Notes under the pieces: model-generated
Seen by the model: the letters and a program-made list of their open reading frames with translations, nothing else
The model's database searches: none
What the model was told of the DNA's origin: nothing
Shown: positions 1-10,372 of the stretch, piece by piece
How the letters are laid out: every line of letters begins with the position of its first letter
Position numbering within the stretch: position 1 is the stretch's first letter
Position numbers and translations under genes: made by a program
Assembly: GCA_937927975.1 (NCBI GenBank)
Contig: CALEZT010000100.1
Span: 1 to 14,956, forward strand
DNA: 14,956 nt
Direction of reading: 5' to 3'
Source: an uncultured Phycisphaerales bacterium
GTDB lineage: Bacteria > Planctomycetota > Phycisphaerae > Sedimentisphaerales > Anaerobacaceae

Positions 1-1954
1 CCTTGATGTCCTCGGAGGCCACGTAGTAGAGGATGGCCGCGGTGAGGATGGTCGTCAGGTTCGAGTCGAGAATCGCGCTGAACGCCCGCTGGTAGCCGGC
101 GCGGATGGCGCTGGAGAGGCCGACACCGCGTTCCTGCTCTTCGCGAATCCTCTCGAAGATCAGCACGTTCGCGTCGACGCTCATGCCGATCGTCAGGATC
201 AAACCGGCGATGCCCGGCAGGGTGAACGTCGCCTGCATTGCGGCCATGATGGCCAGCGTGAACAGGATGTTCAGCAAGAGGGCCACGTCGGCGATGCAAC
301 CGCCCACAGCGTAGTAGACGATCATGAAGACGATGACCAGCGCCAAGCCGATGAGGCCCGACACGATGCCCTTGTGCAGGTTGTCGGCACCGACCGAGGG
401 TCCGATGACCCGCTGCGAGATCGGCTGTTCGATCAGGCGGGCGGGCAGCGAGCCGGCGTTGAGCTTGTTCACCATGTCGGTGACCTCGGTCGGGCTGAAG
501 GTGCCGGTGATGATGCCGCGATCGCGGATGCCGCCTTCGGAGATGTTCGGCGCGGAGATGGCGACGTCGTCCAGCAGGATGGCCAGGGGCCGATGGGTGT
601 TCTTGCTGGTGATGTTGAAGAAGATGTCGCCGCCCTTGGGATTGAGGTTGAAGCCGATGGCCCGCCGGCCGACCTGGTCGGAGGTGGGGTGCGAACCTTC
701 AAGCTTCCAGTCGCGGCCATGGAGCATGGCTTCATCGGGGCGGTTGCTGGCTAGCACGTAGAACTTGTCGCCGAACTGGCCGAGGATGGTTCCCGGGGTT
801 TTCCATTCCTGGGGATCCCTCGGTTCGATCTGGACCCAGACGTACTGGCTGTCGGATGCCTCCTTGGGGCCCTTGTCCTTGAGGTCGCTCAGGTATCCCT
901 CGATCTGCGCCTGGCTGAGCTCCGTCCGTCCCGTTGTGGGCAGGATGCGGAACTCGAGGATGCCGGCGCCTTTGAGCATTCGCTGGATGTCCGCCGGGTC
1001 GTCGAGCCGGCCGCGGTAGGGCCTGTACTCCTTGTAGGCGGCTACGACCTGCTCGATCTTGGCCTTGCGGTCGGGGAACCTCGCCTGGAGCTCCGCGATC
1101 TGCCTGGCTTGATCCGTCGCATTCTGGAGGTCCAGCACGAAGGCGATCCGCTCTTCGGAGAGGTTGAGCTGATTCAGTTGCCGACGGGCCTGCTCGTACT
1201 GCTCGTTGATGCCGCCCTCGGCCGTCAATCTGGTGAACGCGTCGGCCAGCTCCTTGTAGTTCTTCACATAGCTGGTCAGCAGTTCGAGGTTCGCATCGGA
1301 ACCCAGGAAGTCGGTCAGCTCCTTGCGAAGGGTCTCGTCGTCCATCGCCACCCACTGGCTGCGGTTGGCCTGGACGCGGTCCAGACGAACGCCGGCGGCC
1401 GTGAGCTTCTCTCCAAGGGTCTTGACCTCTGCAGAGAGCACGCTGCGACGATCCTGGAACTGCTTTCGCTGGTCGTAGAGGGAGGCCAGGTTGGTGAGCG
1501 ACTTGAGACGGTTGGGGTCGCCCTGGGCGAATTCCGCGATCTCCTGTGTCCGTCTTTCTGCGGGCATCTGGAGGGCACGAAGGATGACGGCGGGATTGAT
1601 GTTTTCGTCCAGCAGGTTCGCGAGCGACGCCAGATATGCGTCCCGTTTGACCTGCGTCTCCTTGCTGGCCAGGGGCATCTGGATCTCGAACCGCGTGTCG
1701 CCCAGAGGACGCCAGACGAGGTTCTGGATATTGGCCGGGTCGATGCGGCGGCGCAGCACGGTGATCATTCGCTGGGCCAGACCCTTCTGCTCGGCGGCGC
1801 CGAGGCCCTCGGTGTTGATCGCGTAGATGAGACTCGTTCCACCTGCCAGATCGATGCCCGGCTTGAGCGTCTTGCTGGGGGGGAACAGGGTCACCGCAGC
1901 CACCGCCACCAGAACGAGGATCAGAATGATCTTCGGCATCAAATTCCTGCTCAT
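1..1954 (-). CDS. secD: SecD, Sec translocon accessory subunit (C-terminus beyond window)
   Basis: SecD is an inner-membrane protein that, with SecF, uses the proton gradient to help pull proteins out of the SecYEG channel. The visible 651 residues start at an ATG preceded by AGGAAA. TM1 (about residues 8-24) is followed by the family motif GIDLAGGTSL (34-43). The periplasmic P1 domain ends near residue 528, and TM2 begins at about 529. The most conserved SecD stretch, LPGIAGLILTIGMSVDANVL followed by IFERIREEQ, lies near 575-605. Compared with E. coli SecD, about 220 extra residues (98-317), rich in Lys, Glu, Gln and Leu and probably helical, sit between the strand ending FEIQMPL and the helix starting DDPADIQRM. 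The gene runs off the left edge, so I cannot tell whether it is SecD alone or a SecDF fusion. It follows yajC after a 149-bp gap, as in many bacteria. Confidence 0.95.
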   Translation of the reverse strand, partial: MSRNLMPKIILILVLVAVAAVTLFPPSKTLKPGIDLAGGTSLIYAINTEGLGAAEQKGLAQRMITVLRRRIDPANIQNLVWRPLGDTRFEIQMPLASKETQVKRDAYLASLANLLDENINPAVILRALQMPAERRTQEIAEFAQGDPNRLKSLTNLASLYDQRKQFQDRRSVLSAEVKTLGEKLTAAGVRLDRVQANRSQWVAMDDETLRKELTDFLGSDANLELLTSYVKNYKELADAFTRLTAEGGINEQYEQARRQLNQLNLSEERIAFVLDLQNATDQARQIAELQARFPDRKAKIEQVVAAYKEYRPYRGRLDDPADIQRMLKGAGILEFRILPTTGRTELSQAQIEGYLSDLKDKGPKEASDSQYVWVQIEPRDPQEWKTPGTILGQFGDKFYVLASNRPDEAMLHGRDWKLEGSHPTSDQVGRRAIGFNLNPKGGDIFFNITSKNTHRPLAILLDDVAISAPNISEGGIRDRGIITGTFSPTEVTDMVNKLNAGSLPARLIEQPISQRVIGPSVGADNLHKGIVSGLIGLALVIVFMIVYYAVGGCIADVALLLNILFTLAIMAAMQATFTLPGIAGLILTIGMSVDANVLIFERIREEQERGVGLSSAIRAGYQRAFSAILDSNLTTILTAAILYYVASEDIK

Positions 1955-1978
1955 AACGGTTTCCTATCGAAAAGACTC

Positions 1979-2088
1979 TTTATGATTTACGATTTACTAC
2001 CGAGCGGTGCCGTACCGGGCGTTTCCTGCCGCCGTCTCTGATCCATCGGCAGAGGGCAAGGGCAAGTCCAATAGTAAATGGTCAATAG
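1979..2088. repeat. Degenerate short repeats in the yajC-secD gap
   Basis: The 149-bp space between yajC and secD holds no gene. It contains a 7-bp tandem unit GATTTAC, present twice without a gap at 1984-1997 with a decayed copy before it, and a CAATAG direct repeat at 2069-2074 and 2083-2088. I see no convincing terminator, so read-through from yajC into secD is likely. The repeats resemble simple intergenic repeats and need have no function. Confidence 0.4.
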
Positions 2089-2103
2089 CAGCCAAGCGGC
2101 TCG

Positions 2104-2538
2104 TTATTCCTTTCCTTCCTGGGAGAGGTTCTTGCTGATCGCGGAGCTGCTGACTCGGATCTTGGTGTTGTTCGACTCATCGACCTTGAGCACGATCTCG
2201 TCGTCGCGAACGTCCACGACGGTTCCGAAAATGCCCCCGATCGTGCGAACCTTGTCGTTCTTCTTGAGGGACTGGAGCATCAGCCTATGCTGCTGCTGCT
2301 GTTTTTTCGGTCCTCGGAACATCATCACGTACATCAGGACGCCCATGACTGCGACAAACAGCACGAGTTGCGTGAGCCCAGAAGAGGGGGATCTCTGGGC
2401 TTCTCCGTCCGCAGGGCCGCCGGCAGGAGAGCCGGGAGCGGACGTCGTCGCCTCGCCGCTGGTTTGCACCGGCTCTGAGCCGATTCGCGAGGGCGCCTGC
2501 CCGGAGTCTGCCTGTGCCAATATCCACGTATAATCCAT
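2104..2538 (-). CDS. yajC: YajC, Sec translocon accessory protein
   Basis: YajC is a small single-pass membrane protein that associates with SecD-SecF and the SecYEG channel. The 144-residue product has one strongly hydrophobic segment (about 54-74, LVLFVAVMGVLMYVMMF). The family signature follows: RGPKKQQQQHRLMLQSLKKN, then DKVRTIGGIFGTVVDV and a short beta-rich domain. The N-terminal 50 residues before the membrane span are rich in Ser, Pro, Gly and Ala, making the protein longer than E. coli YajC (110 residues). I chose the ATG at 2538, which has AGGAA eight bases upstream. An in-frame TTG at 2562 would add eight residues but has no ribosome binding site. It lies between tgt and secD, the usual place for this gene. 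Confidence 0.95.
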   Translation of the reverse strand: MDYTWILAQADSGQAPSRIGSEPVQTSGEATTSAPGSPAGGPADGEAQRSPSSGLTQLVLFVAVMGVLMYVMMFRGPKKQQQQHRLMLQSLKKNDKVRTIGGIFGTVVDVRDDEIVLKVDESNNTKIRVSSSAISKNLSQEGKE

Positions 2539-2576
2539 TTCGGGTTCCTTTCCAAATGCCAAGACAATCGGGTTAG

Positions 2577-2603
2577 CCTATATCAAAACCCGGAAATTGT
2601 CAA
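2577..2603 (-). promoter_or_regulatory. Candidate sigma-70 promoter for yajC-secD
   Basis: On the minus strand a perfect -35 box TTGACA (2598-2603) is followed by 15 bases and TATAGG (2577-2582), ending 38 bases before the yajC ATG. The region is AT-rich against GC-rich surroundings. The spacer is short and the -10 matches only four of six positions, so this is a candidate. It would allow yajC-secD expression apart from tgt. Confidence 0.4.
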
Positions 2604-2640
2604 ATTCAAATACGGTATTCGCGGCGAAAAGCGGTGAAAC

Positions 2641-5090
<2,450 letters not shown>

Positions 5091-5098
<8 letters not shown>

Positions 5099-5165
5099 TG
5101 ACCTTGTTGACCTGATCGACGGCGACGTCAGCAGCGTCAATGAGGTCAATCCGGTCAATAAGGTC
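5091..5165. repeat. 9-bp-period inverted repeat at the spoIID-like start
   Basis: The left arm 5091-5120 and right arm 5136-5165 are reverse complements at 24 of 30 positions, around a 15-base centre. Each arm is built from a 9-bp unit close to TTGACCTCA. The left arm covers the start codon of the spoIID-like gene, so in the transcript the arms could form a long hairpin that hides the ribosome binding site. It could equally be a mobile or slipped simple repeat with no function. Confidence 0.7.
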
Positions 5166-5237
5166 CCAAAGAGAGGCGCGTCGCTCCAACCCTGTTGCCT
5201 TTTCACGTTCCGCTTTTTCCTATCGCGGTTGCCGAGA

Positions 5238-6548
5238 TCAGTCGAGGTTCCGCAACGACAGGCCGTAACTGCTCAGGGCTCGCTTGATCTCATTCAAGCT
5301 GGTTACGCCGAAATTCTTGCAGCCCAGGAGTTCCGCATCGGTCGTGCGAGTCAGCTCGCCCAGCGTACGCAAGTTGAGCTTCTGAAGGCACTTGCGGGCC
5401 CGGACCGACAGTTGGATTTCGTCCACGGTCTTGTTCATCAGGCCCTTGTCCTCGGCGCCGACCCGTTCCGGGGCAGGCTCGATCTGGAGTTGCTTGTCTT
5501 CGAGCGCCTGGCCCAGATGCAGGCCTTTCTGATCGAGGATGGCCTTGATCTCGCGCAGCGAGGTCTCGCCGAAGTTCTTGTAGGACAGCAGCTCGGCTTC
5601 GGTGATGTTGAGCAGGTCGCCCAGCGTGCGGATGTTCATCTTCCGCAGGCAGTTGCGGCTGCGGACCGAGAGCTCGAAGTCGGAGATGGGGGTCTCGAGG
5701 ATCTGGTTCTTTCGGCTTCGTTTCTTCTCCCGCTCCTCGTCGTAGAACATCGTCTTGGAGCTTTCCACGTCCTTGTAGAACAGGACCGCTCGCGGATGGT
5801 TCGGATGCGATTCCAGGACCTTTTCGACGCAGGCGCTGGAATTGTCGAAGTCGCCACGGTCTTCGTAGAGGACCGCCAGGTTCAGCAGGGCGCTGACGTA
5901 GGTCGGCGAGCCGGCGACAACCTGCTTGTAATACTCGATCGCCTCGTCTTCGTAGCCGGACAGATCGTAGCGATAGGCCAGATGGAACAGCGATCTCTGG
6001 TGCGTCGGGGCCAGATCCAACGCCTTCTTGTAGTTGCCGACGGCCTGGTCGTACAGGCCCTCGGATTCCTGTAGGCGGGCGAGCTGATAATGATATTCCG
6101 CGCTGACATTCTGGAAATTGGAGCAGGCCTTGAGCTCCTTGGCTGCGGCTTCCAGATTGCCGGCATAGCGGTAAGTCGCTACTTTTTCAAGGCTTACGTT
6201 GAGAGCCTCGGCGCCGAGTTCCTTGGCCCGGGTCAGGGCCGCAAGGGTCTCGTCGAACTTGCGGATTCGGCGCAGCGCGAACGCCAGGTACAGGAGTTTC
6301 TCCTTGTTGTCGGGCCCCTTCTGGAGCTTGGCGATCGCTTCGCGATACCGGCCCAGGATGAACAGGCCGATCCCGGCTTCCAGCGACGCCACCGCTGACG
6401 TGCTGCTCAAGTGCTGCTCGACCTGCTCGGTGAACCGCATCTGATTGATCTCGCTGGAATGCACGATGTGCGAGAGAGTTCGGATCTCCTCCATCGAGGG
6501 CACTTGTTCACGAAACAGGTTAATCTGCAACTCAGCAGTCTGTTCCAT
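5238..6548 (-). CDS. TPR protein with two RNA polymerase alpha-CTD-like domains
   Basis: This 436-residue cytosolic protein has tetratricopeptide repeats from about residue 55 to 260 (for example LYDQAVGNYKKALDLAPTHQ and YEDEAIEYYKQVVAGSPTYV), then a basic linker (EREKKRSRKNQ). Two copies of the alpha-subunit C-terminal domain follow, at about 284-346 and 370-434. Against E. coli alpha, copy 1 keeps the DNA-contact positions Arg265, Asn268, Cys269, Gly296 and Ser299 (here 296, 299, 300, 327, 330) but has Thr for Lys298. Copy 2 also changes Asn268 to Lys. There is no alpha N-terminal domain, so it is not the polymerase subunit. It may bind DNA or polymerase while the repeats bind a partner; that is inference. 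The start is the ATG at 6548, with GGAG about ten bases upstream and a promoter 68 bases upstream; the longer frame is out-of-gene sequence. Confidence 0.88.
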   Translation of the reverse strand: MEQTAELQINLFREQVPSMEEIRTLSHIVHSSEINQMRFTEQVEQHLSSTSAVASLEAGIGLFILGRYREAIAKLQKGPDNKEKLLYLAFALRRIRKFDETLAALTRAKELGAEALNVSLEKVATYRYAGNLEAAAKELKACSNFQNVSAEYHYQLARLQESEGLYDQAVGNYKKALDLAPTHQRSLFHLAYRYDLSGYEDEAIEYYKQVVAGSPTYVSALLNLAVLYEDRGDFDNSSACVEKVLESHPNHPRAVLFYKDVESSKTMFYDEEREKKRSRKNQILETPISDFELSVRSRNCLRKMNIRTLGDLLNITEAELLSYKNFGETSLREIKAILDQKGLHLGQALEDKQLQIEPAPERVGAEDKGLMNKTVDEIQLSVRARKCLQKLNLRTLGELTRTTDAELLGCKNFGVTSLNEIKRALSSYGLSLRNLD

Positions 6549-6615
6549 GGATGACGTCTCCAAAAGGCAATACTGATACGGGTATCGTGATGACCCCAGA
6601 TTTTGACGAACGTGC

Positions 6616-6643
6616 ATTATAGAATCGTCTGAGATTATTGCAA
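6616..6643 (-). promoter_or_regulatory. Sigma-70-type promoter of the TPR/alpha-CTD gene
   Basis: The minus strand reads TTGCAA (6638-6643), a 16-base spacer, then a perfect TATAAT (6616-6621). Transcription would start near 6609 and give a leader of about 60 bases before the ATG at 6548. It is the best housekeeping-type promoter in the window and lies in an AT-rich island. Confidence 0.7.
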
Positions 6644-6691
6644 GAGGCATTTTGCACAGTTCGTCGAGAGGGCGGCGTTCGGGCCCGTCGC

Positions 6692-8557
6692 TCAGGGTTC
6701 TGATGGCGATGCGGAGCCCGCGGGGTCGGTCACGGGACCGAAACGTCTGGGTTTGACTCGTTCCACCAGGGCCGCCCAATCTTTGTCGGTGTCCTCCGGC
6801 GGCTGGCCGATCGAGGTCTTGCCCGGCCCGGTGACCGAGGCGATCGTGCCGATCCGCAGGGAACCGCCCATCCGGGGATTGAACCATTGGATCTCGAAGG
6901 TCGCGGTGGATTCGCCCAGGTCCAGCTCCGGCACGCCTCCCGACGGCAGGTAGATGGCGTACACGTTGCCGGGGTCGGCCAGGCACCAGTGGTCCTGGGC
7001 CGTCGTCAGCTCGTTGCGAGGGGCCATCCAAGCGAACGGCAGTCGGGTATGGAAGAACTCCAGAGCGTACCGCGTCATGTCCCACATGTGATCCCGGCTG
7101 TGCCAGCTCTCGCAATTGAGGTCGTTGTGCGAATAGTTGTATCCGAAGTACCATTCGACGCCTGCTCCGCCGGCCATGAGGTTGCCCCAGAGGTGCTGGA
7201 TGCGGACCTCATCGTGCCAGAAGTCGTCTTTATCGGGCTTGACGCCGGTGTGGGAGGGACCGATCTCGTCCAGGCAGACAAACCACTGCCGCCCGGCCTG
7301 GGCCGACAGAGTGACCCACTTGAGCGTCTGGGCGTGCGTGTCGTTGGTCTGGAGGGAAGGGCCCTCGAACCATTCATATCCCAGCAGGGGCTCATAGACC
7401 TGGTTGTACTGGCCGGGATAGGTGTGGCAGACCACCGGATGGTCGTACGGGTCCAGATCGTGAATATGCTTGGCGAAGGCTTTGCGCTGCTCGGTGGTGT
7501 TGGTGTTCTCCTCGCCCAGGTTCCAGACGAGGGCCGGATGGTGCGCGAAGCGGGCGATCAGCTCGCGGTAGTAGAGCCTTCGCTGGATGCCCAGGTCGCC
7601 CCCGTCCAGACCCTGGTCGTTCTCCGTCTCCTGCGTGACGACGTGCATCGCCAGACCCAGTCGGTCCATATGGGAGAAGACGATCTCCCACTGGTCCAGT
7701 CTGCTGCAGTCGAAGCGGTATCGCTCGATGGGGTCGGTCCACATCCAGACGTCTTTGCCGTCGCCGCCGTCGAGGTTGTAGGTGAGGAAGTAGACGCTGT
7801 TCATGCCCTTGGAGGCCAGGTAGTTCAGGGCCCCGATGATGCCTTTGCCCTTGCCGTCGTGCCAGGTGGGGTCGCCGGGCCGCCAATCTTCCACGTGGGG
7901 CTCGTAGGTGTGGATGAACTTGCCGCCTGCTGCCTCGCCTTCCCGCGTGAGTTCTTCGGTGTCGTACGTGTCGTCGAAATCCGCGTAGGCCAGGAAGTTC
8001 TCAGGGCTGTCGGCGCCGCCCTTGATGAAATAGCTCTTGGTGCCTGCGAATTGCAGGTATCGCTGGCCGACGTATTGGAGCAGACCCCGGGCGCGGAAAT
8101 CCCGCCCGGTCTTGTCGGTGGGCTCGATGGTGAACGAACCGCAGGCCCCGTCGAAGTAGGCGGGCTTGCCCGCGGTCGAGCAAGGATCGATGGCGACATC
8201 GGCGCCGTACCGGAACGAGGCGGTGTACGTCCATGGGCCGGGTTCCGGCGGCAGGAAGTGCGCCCGCCACTTGTTCCCGACCTTGGCTCCAGTCTCTCCG
8301 GCGTCCCCATCGGCGGCGAAGTAGCCCGGCACGACGTACGTCTTCTCGCCCTGGGCGAACGTGACGTTCAGTCGGCAGTCGAGGAAGGGATTAGTCGGGC
8401 CTCGCTCGCTGGCCATGGGTCCATTGAACGTCAGCACGACGTTGTGCCACTGCCTGAGCTCGCCGGACACTGCGGCGGTGTGGCCGCTTCGCGAGGCGCA
8501 CCCGCCCGCGAGGACCAGGGATGCAAGCGTCAACAGGATCGATCCACGCAACTTCAT
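6692..8557 (-). CDS. DUF5060 lipoprotein, probable glycoside hydrolase
   Basis: The 621-residue product begins with a lipoprotein signal (LVLAGGC, Cys20), so it should be membrane-anchored and face outward. Residues about 34-146 match the DUF5060 beta-sandwich (NPFLDCRLNVTF, YVVPGYFAADGD, PEPGPWTYTASF). Residues about 152-505 look like a TIM barrel of the GH-A type, with WNLGEENTNT (Glu349 or Glu350 as likely acid/base) and FVCLDEIGPS (Glu431 as candidate nucleophile). Residues about 515-580 resemble the collagenase-type C-terminal sandwich found with such barrels (WCLADPGNVYAIYLPSGG, IQWFNPRMGG). The substrate cannot be read from sequence. The ATG at 8557 has AAGGAG eight bases upstream; the frame is open for 47 more codons but these look non-coding. 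No transporter or other sugar gene is adjacent. Confidence 0.88.
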   Translation of the reverse strand: MKLRGSILLTLASLVLAGGCASRSGHTAAVSGELRQWHNVVLTFNGPMASERGPTNPFLDCRLNVTFAQGEKTYVVPGYFAADGDAGETGAKVGNKWRAHFLPPEPGPWTYTASFRYGADVAIDPCSTAGKPAYFDGACGSFTIEPTDKTGRDFRARGLLQYVGQRYLQFAGTKSYFIKGGADSPENFLAYADFDDTYDTEELTREGEAAGGKFIHTYEPHVEDWRPGDPTWHDGKGKGIIGALNYLASKGMNSVYFLTYNLDGGDGKDVWMWTDPIERYRFDCSRLDQWEIVFSHMDRLGLAMHVVTQETENDQGLDGGDLGIQRRLYYRELIARFAHHPALVWNLGEENTNTTEQRKAFAKHIHDLDPYDHPVVCHTYPGQYNQVYEPLLGYEWFEGPSLQTNDTHAQTLKWVTLSAQAGRQWFVCLDEIGPSHTGVKPDKDDFWHDEVRIQHLWGNLMAGGAGVEWYFGYNYSHNDLNCESWHSRDHMWDMTRYALEFFHTRLPFAWMAPRNELTTAQDHWCLADPGNVYAIYLPSGGVPELDLGESTATFEIQWFNPRMGGSLRIGTIASVTGPGKTSIGQPPEDTDKDWAALVERVKPRRFGPVTDPAGSASPSEP

Positions 8558-8599
8558 GTCAGGGCTCCTTACTGCACAGACAGTTCCTTGTCGCCCAGC

Positions 8600-8628
8600 A
8601 TGGTAAGGGACCGTCGCAATCCTGACAA
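8600..8628 (-). promoter_or_regulatory. Candidate promoter of the DUF5060 gene
   Basis: On the minus strand TTGTCA (8623-8628), 17 bases and TACCAT (8600-8605) lie 43 bases before the start codon. The -35 matches five and the -10 four of six consensus positions. Confidence 0.4.
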
Positions 8629-8687
8629 CAGAATCTCGATGCCTGTAGGTCGTTCTCGTCTTCTCTGTGCGACAAACGCAGGAAGAA

Positions 8688-8710
8688 GGCTGGGGCACAT
8701 GGGCCCGGCC
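8688..8710 (-). terminator. Weak terminator-like hairpin after the exported protein gene
   Basis: In the minus-strand transcript a GC-rich imperfect stem (two mismatches in nine pairs, four-base loop) is followed by UUCUUCC. It sits 26 bases after the stop of the gene ending at 8736 and before the DUF5060 promoter, where a terminator would be expected. The short U tract makes it doubtful. Confidence 0.25.
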
Positions 8711-8735
8711 ATACGCTTCCAGCGATGAGCAGAGT

Positions 8736-9911
8736 TCATCGTTTGATCTTGAACTCGTACTGGTTGGCGTCGGCCTTCTCTGGGGTTTGCTTCACCCGGC
8801 AGCGAAGGATGAACCGATCGTCGGTTTTCTCATATACGAATGGCTTCCCGCTGAAGGGATCGGAGGGTGCATCTTCGGGCAGCACATCCGGTAAGCGTCC
8901 CGTCCGTGCCTCGGACAAGTAGACTTCGACAGCCCCTCGGATTGCATTCGAGCCGCTTTGCACCCGAATCGATACCACTCGAATCGACAGAAAGGCGGGC
9001 GTCAGAAAGGCCGTCAAAGAGGCGTCCGGGTTCCGGTCGAAATCCGCCTCTGCCTCTTTGCTCAGACGCTCGATTTCCTTGTAGCCGGCTTCGTACGGCA
9101 TTTCGAAGGCGCCCTGAATGCGGTCCATGAAACTCTTCCAGTAGGCGATATTCCTCGTATAGAAGTGCGCGTCTGCCGTGCGGATTCTCTCCAGCACTCG
9201 TCGCTTCAACTGTCCCTCGTCGAATACCGCCTGAACGACGCTGTCGATCCGCTCCGCGGACATGGAGATGATTCCCGCTTCGCGCTGCCAGGCAAGCGAA
9301 GGACGCACCGAAAAGGGGCGTTTGTCGAGCGAGGCCAACTCGTCGCGGAACCACGTCAGAACCTCCACGTCCGCAGGCATCGCGGAGAGAAATCGGGTGA
9401 CGCTGCCGTTGGTGGCCGACGTGACGGCCGCCCCCACCAGGTAACAAGTGAGCGTCCGTTCGTTCAGATGACTTGCCATCCTGTACATGCCCACGCATCG
9501 CTCCAGGGCTGTGCGGTAGTTGCCCAGGTCGAACTGCATCGTAGCCTCAGCGGCAATCAGGAAGAATACTTCCCTCGCCTTGTTGTGGGGTGGCGGCACG
9601 ACCTCCAGACCCTGGGAATAATCCAGGGCCCAATCGCAATGGTCGATGCGGCTGGCATCGAGCACCATGTCGATGACTACCTTGTTCTTCGCCAGGTGCC
9701 GCTCGATCTCTTCGTTCCGTTCGATTTGCCGCTGGCGATAATCCTGCAGAACGGATTGAATCCCGTTTTCCGGCTCATACAGCATGAAGGCCCGGTAATA
9801 CAGCACCGCCGCGTTGTCCGGCGGATAGGCGAAAACAGACGATCCGGACTGAGCCACGATAACGAGCAGCAGAATTGCTTTTGCGCGTACACTGTTTTCC
9901 AACATTCTCAT
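8736..9911 (-). CDS. Exported protein of unknown function downstream of an ECF sigma pair
   Basis: I do not recognise a named family. The 391-residue product starts with a signal peptide (hydrophobic AILLLVIVAQSG, probable cleavage after VFA near residue 28) and has no other membrane span, so it should be outside the cytoplasm. The mature start, YPPDNAAVLYYRAFMLYEP, and the mainly helical, charged body recall exported planctomycete proteins of unknown function. The C-terminal stretch with GRLPDVLPEDAPSDPFSGKP and FVYEKTDDRFILRC resembles the tail seen in many planctomycete pseudopilin-like and exported proteins. The ATG has a strong GGAGGT eight bases upstream, and its ATGA overlaps the stop of the membrane protein gene, so the three genes from 10914 down form one operon. 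It may be the periplasmic effector or sensor of that sigma system; this is inferred from position only. Confidence 0.8.
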   Translation of the reverse strand: MRMLENSVRAKAILLLVIVAQSGSSVFAYPPDNAAVLYYRAFMLYEPENGIQSVLQDYRQRQIERNEEIERHLAKNKVVIDMVLDASRIDHCDWALDYSQGLEVVPPPHNKAREVFFLIAAEATMQFDLGNYRTALERCVGMYRMASHLNERTLTCYLVGAAVTSATNGSVTRFLSAMPADVEVLTWFRDELASLDKRPFSVRPSLAWQREAGIISMSAERIDSVVQAVFDEGQLKRRVLERIRTADAHFYTRNIAYWKSFMDRIQGAFEMPYEAGYKEIERLSKEAEADFDRNPDASLTAFLTPAFLSIRVVSIRVQSGSNAIRGAVEVYLSEARTGRLPDVLPEDAPSDPFSGKPFVYEKTDDRFILRCRVKQTPEKADANQYEFKIKR

Positions 9912-10372
9912 AGGTTCGCACCTCCCAGCGTGTCAGCATCGCCAGCCAGTTCGGCCAGCAGTTCTTCGACTGACGGCGCGGCCCGCTTTTTCGCGGATGT
10001 CGCCAGAGCCTGCTTGCACTGGTCTTCCACGGCCTGGATTCCCCCTCGCCGGTACGCCCGTTCCAGAGAAAGCTCCGTGAGCAGGACGATCCCGGATGGG
10101 GTTGCCGTGGCGACCTGGGCGGGTTCTCGCCTTTGTGGGGCATCGCGAGTGAGCAACAGCCGTGTCGCAGTCACAGCGATGATAATGACTGCGGCCAAAC
10201 AGGCAATTCGCTTTCCGATGTGCAGTCCCGCCCTCGCTCGCCATCCAACCGGACCTCCGGTAGGCTGAGGCAACTCTCGAAGCAAGTGCTCAAGCACGGT
10301 TTTGTCGGCTTGACGCCGTACGTGCACCGGCGCCTTGGCAAGATCCTGCTCGATGTTCTTCAGCGGTCGCAT
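9908..10372 (-). CDS. Single-pass membrane protein, probable anti-sigma partner
   Basis: The 154-residue product has about 50 cytosolic residues, one membrane span (about 55-74, RIACLAAVIIIAVTATRLLL) and an extracytoplasmic tail of about 80 residues that is helical and charged. It has no zinc-binding HxxxCxxC motif. The N-terminus (MRPLKNIEQDLAK, then DKTVLEHLLREL) shares with the partner of the 14721 sigma gene a short pattern of hydrophobic residues around an Asp-x-x-Val-Leu core. The ATG at 10372 lies inside the last codons of the sigma gene (13-base overlap) with GAGGTG five bases upstream. Position and topology point to an anti-sigma factor; sequence alone does not prove it. The frame remains open up to 10585, but that part duplicates sigma coding sequence in another frame. 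Confidence 0.75.
   Translation of the reverse strand: MRPLKNIEQDLAKAPVHVRRQADKTVLEHLLRELPQPTGGPVGWRARAGLHIGKRIACLAAVIIIAVTATRLLLTRDAPQRREPAQVATATPSGIVLLTELSLERAYRRGGIQAVEDQCKQALATSAKKRAAPSVEELLAELAGDADTLGGANL

Noticed and set aside
1109..2041. Long plus-strand open frame opposite secD
   Set aside because: It lies antisense to clear SecD sequence, has no recognisable domain, and is the usual GC-rich shadow frame.
6650..6691. Terminator after the DUF5060 gene
   Set aside because: Only a four-base GGGC/GCCC pairing with no T tract is visible.
6549..7154. N-terminal extension of the TPR/alpha-CTD gene
   Set aside because: It would run through the promoter at 6616-6643 and antiparallel-frame DUF5060 coding sequence; its composition is not that of a protein domain.
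8558..8698. 47-codon upstream extension of the DUF5060 gene
   Set aside because: It would bury the lipoprotein signal and lacks a ribosome site as good as the AAGGAG before 8557.
6887..8728. 613-codon plus-strand open frame opposite the DUF5060 gene
   Set aside because: The minus strand has a signal peptide, ribosome site and conserved glycosidase motifs; the plus frame matches no family I know.
8958..10268. 436-codon plus-strand open frame spanning two minus-strand genes
   Set aside because: It crosses the junction of two overlapping minus-strand genes with good ribosome sites and has no domain signature.
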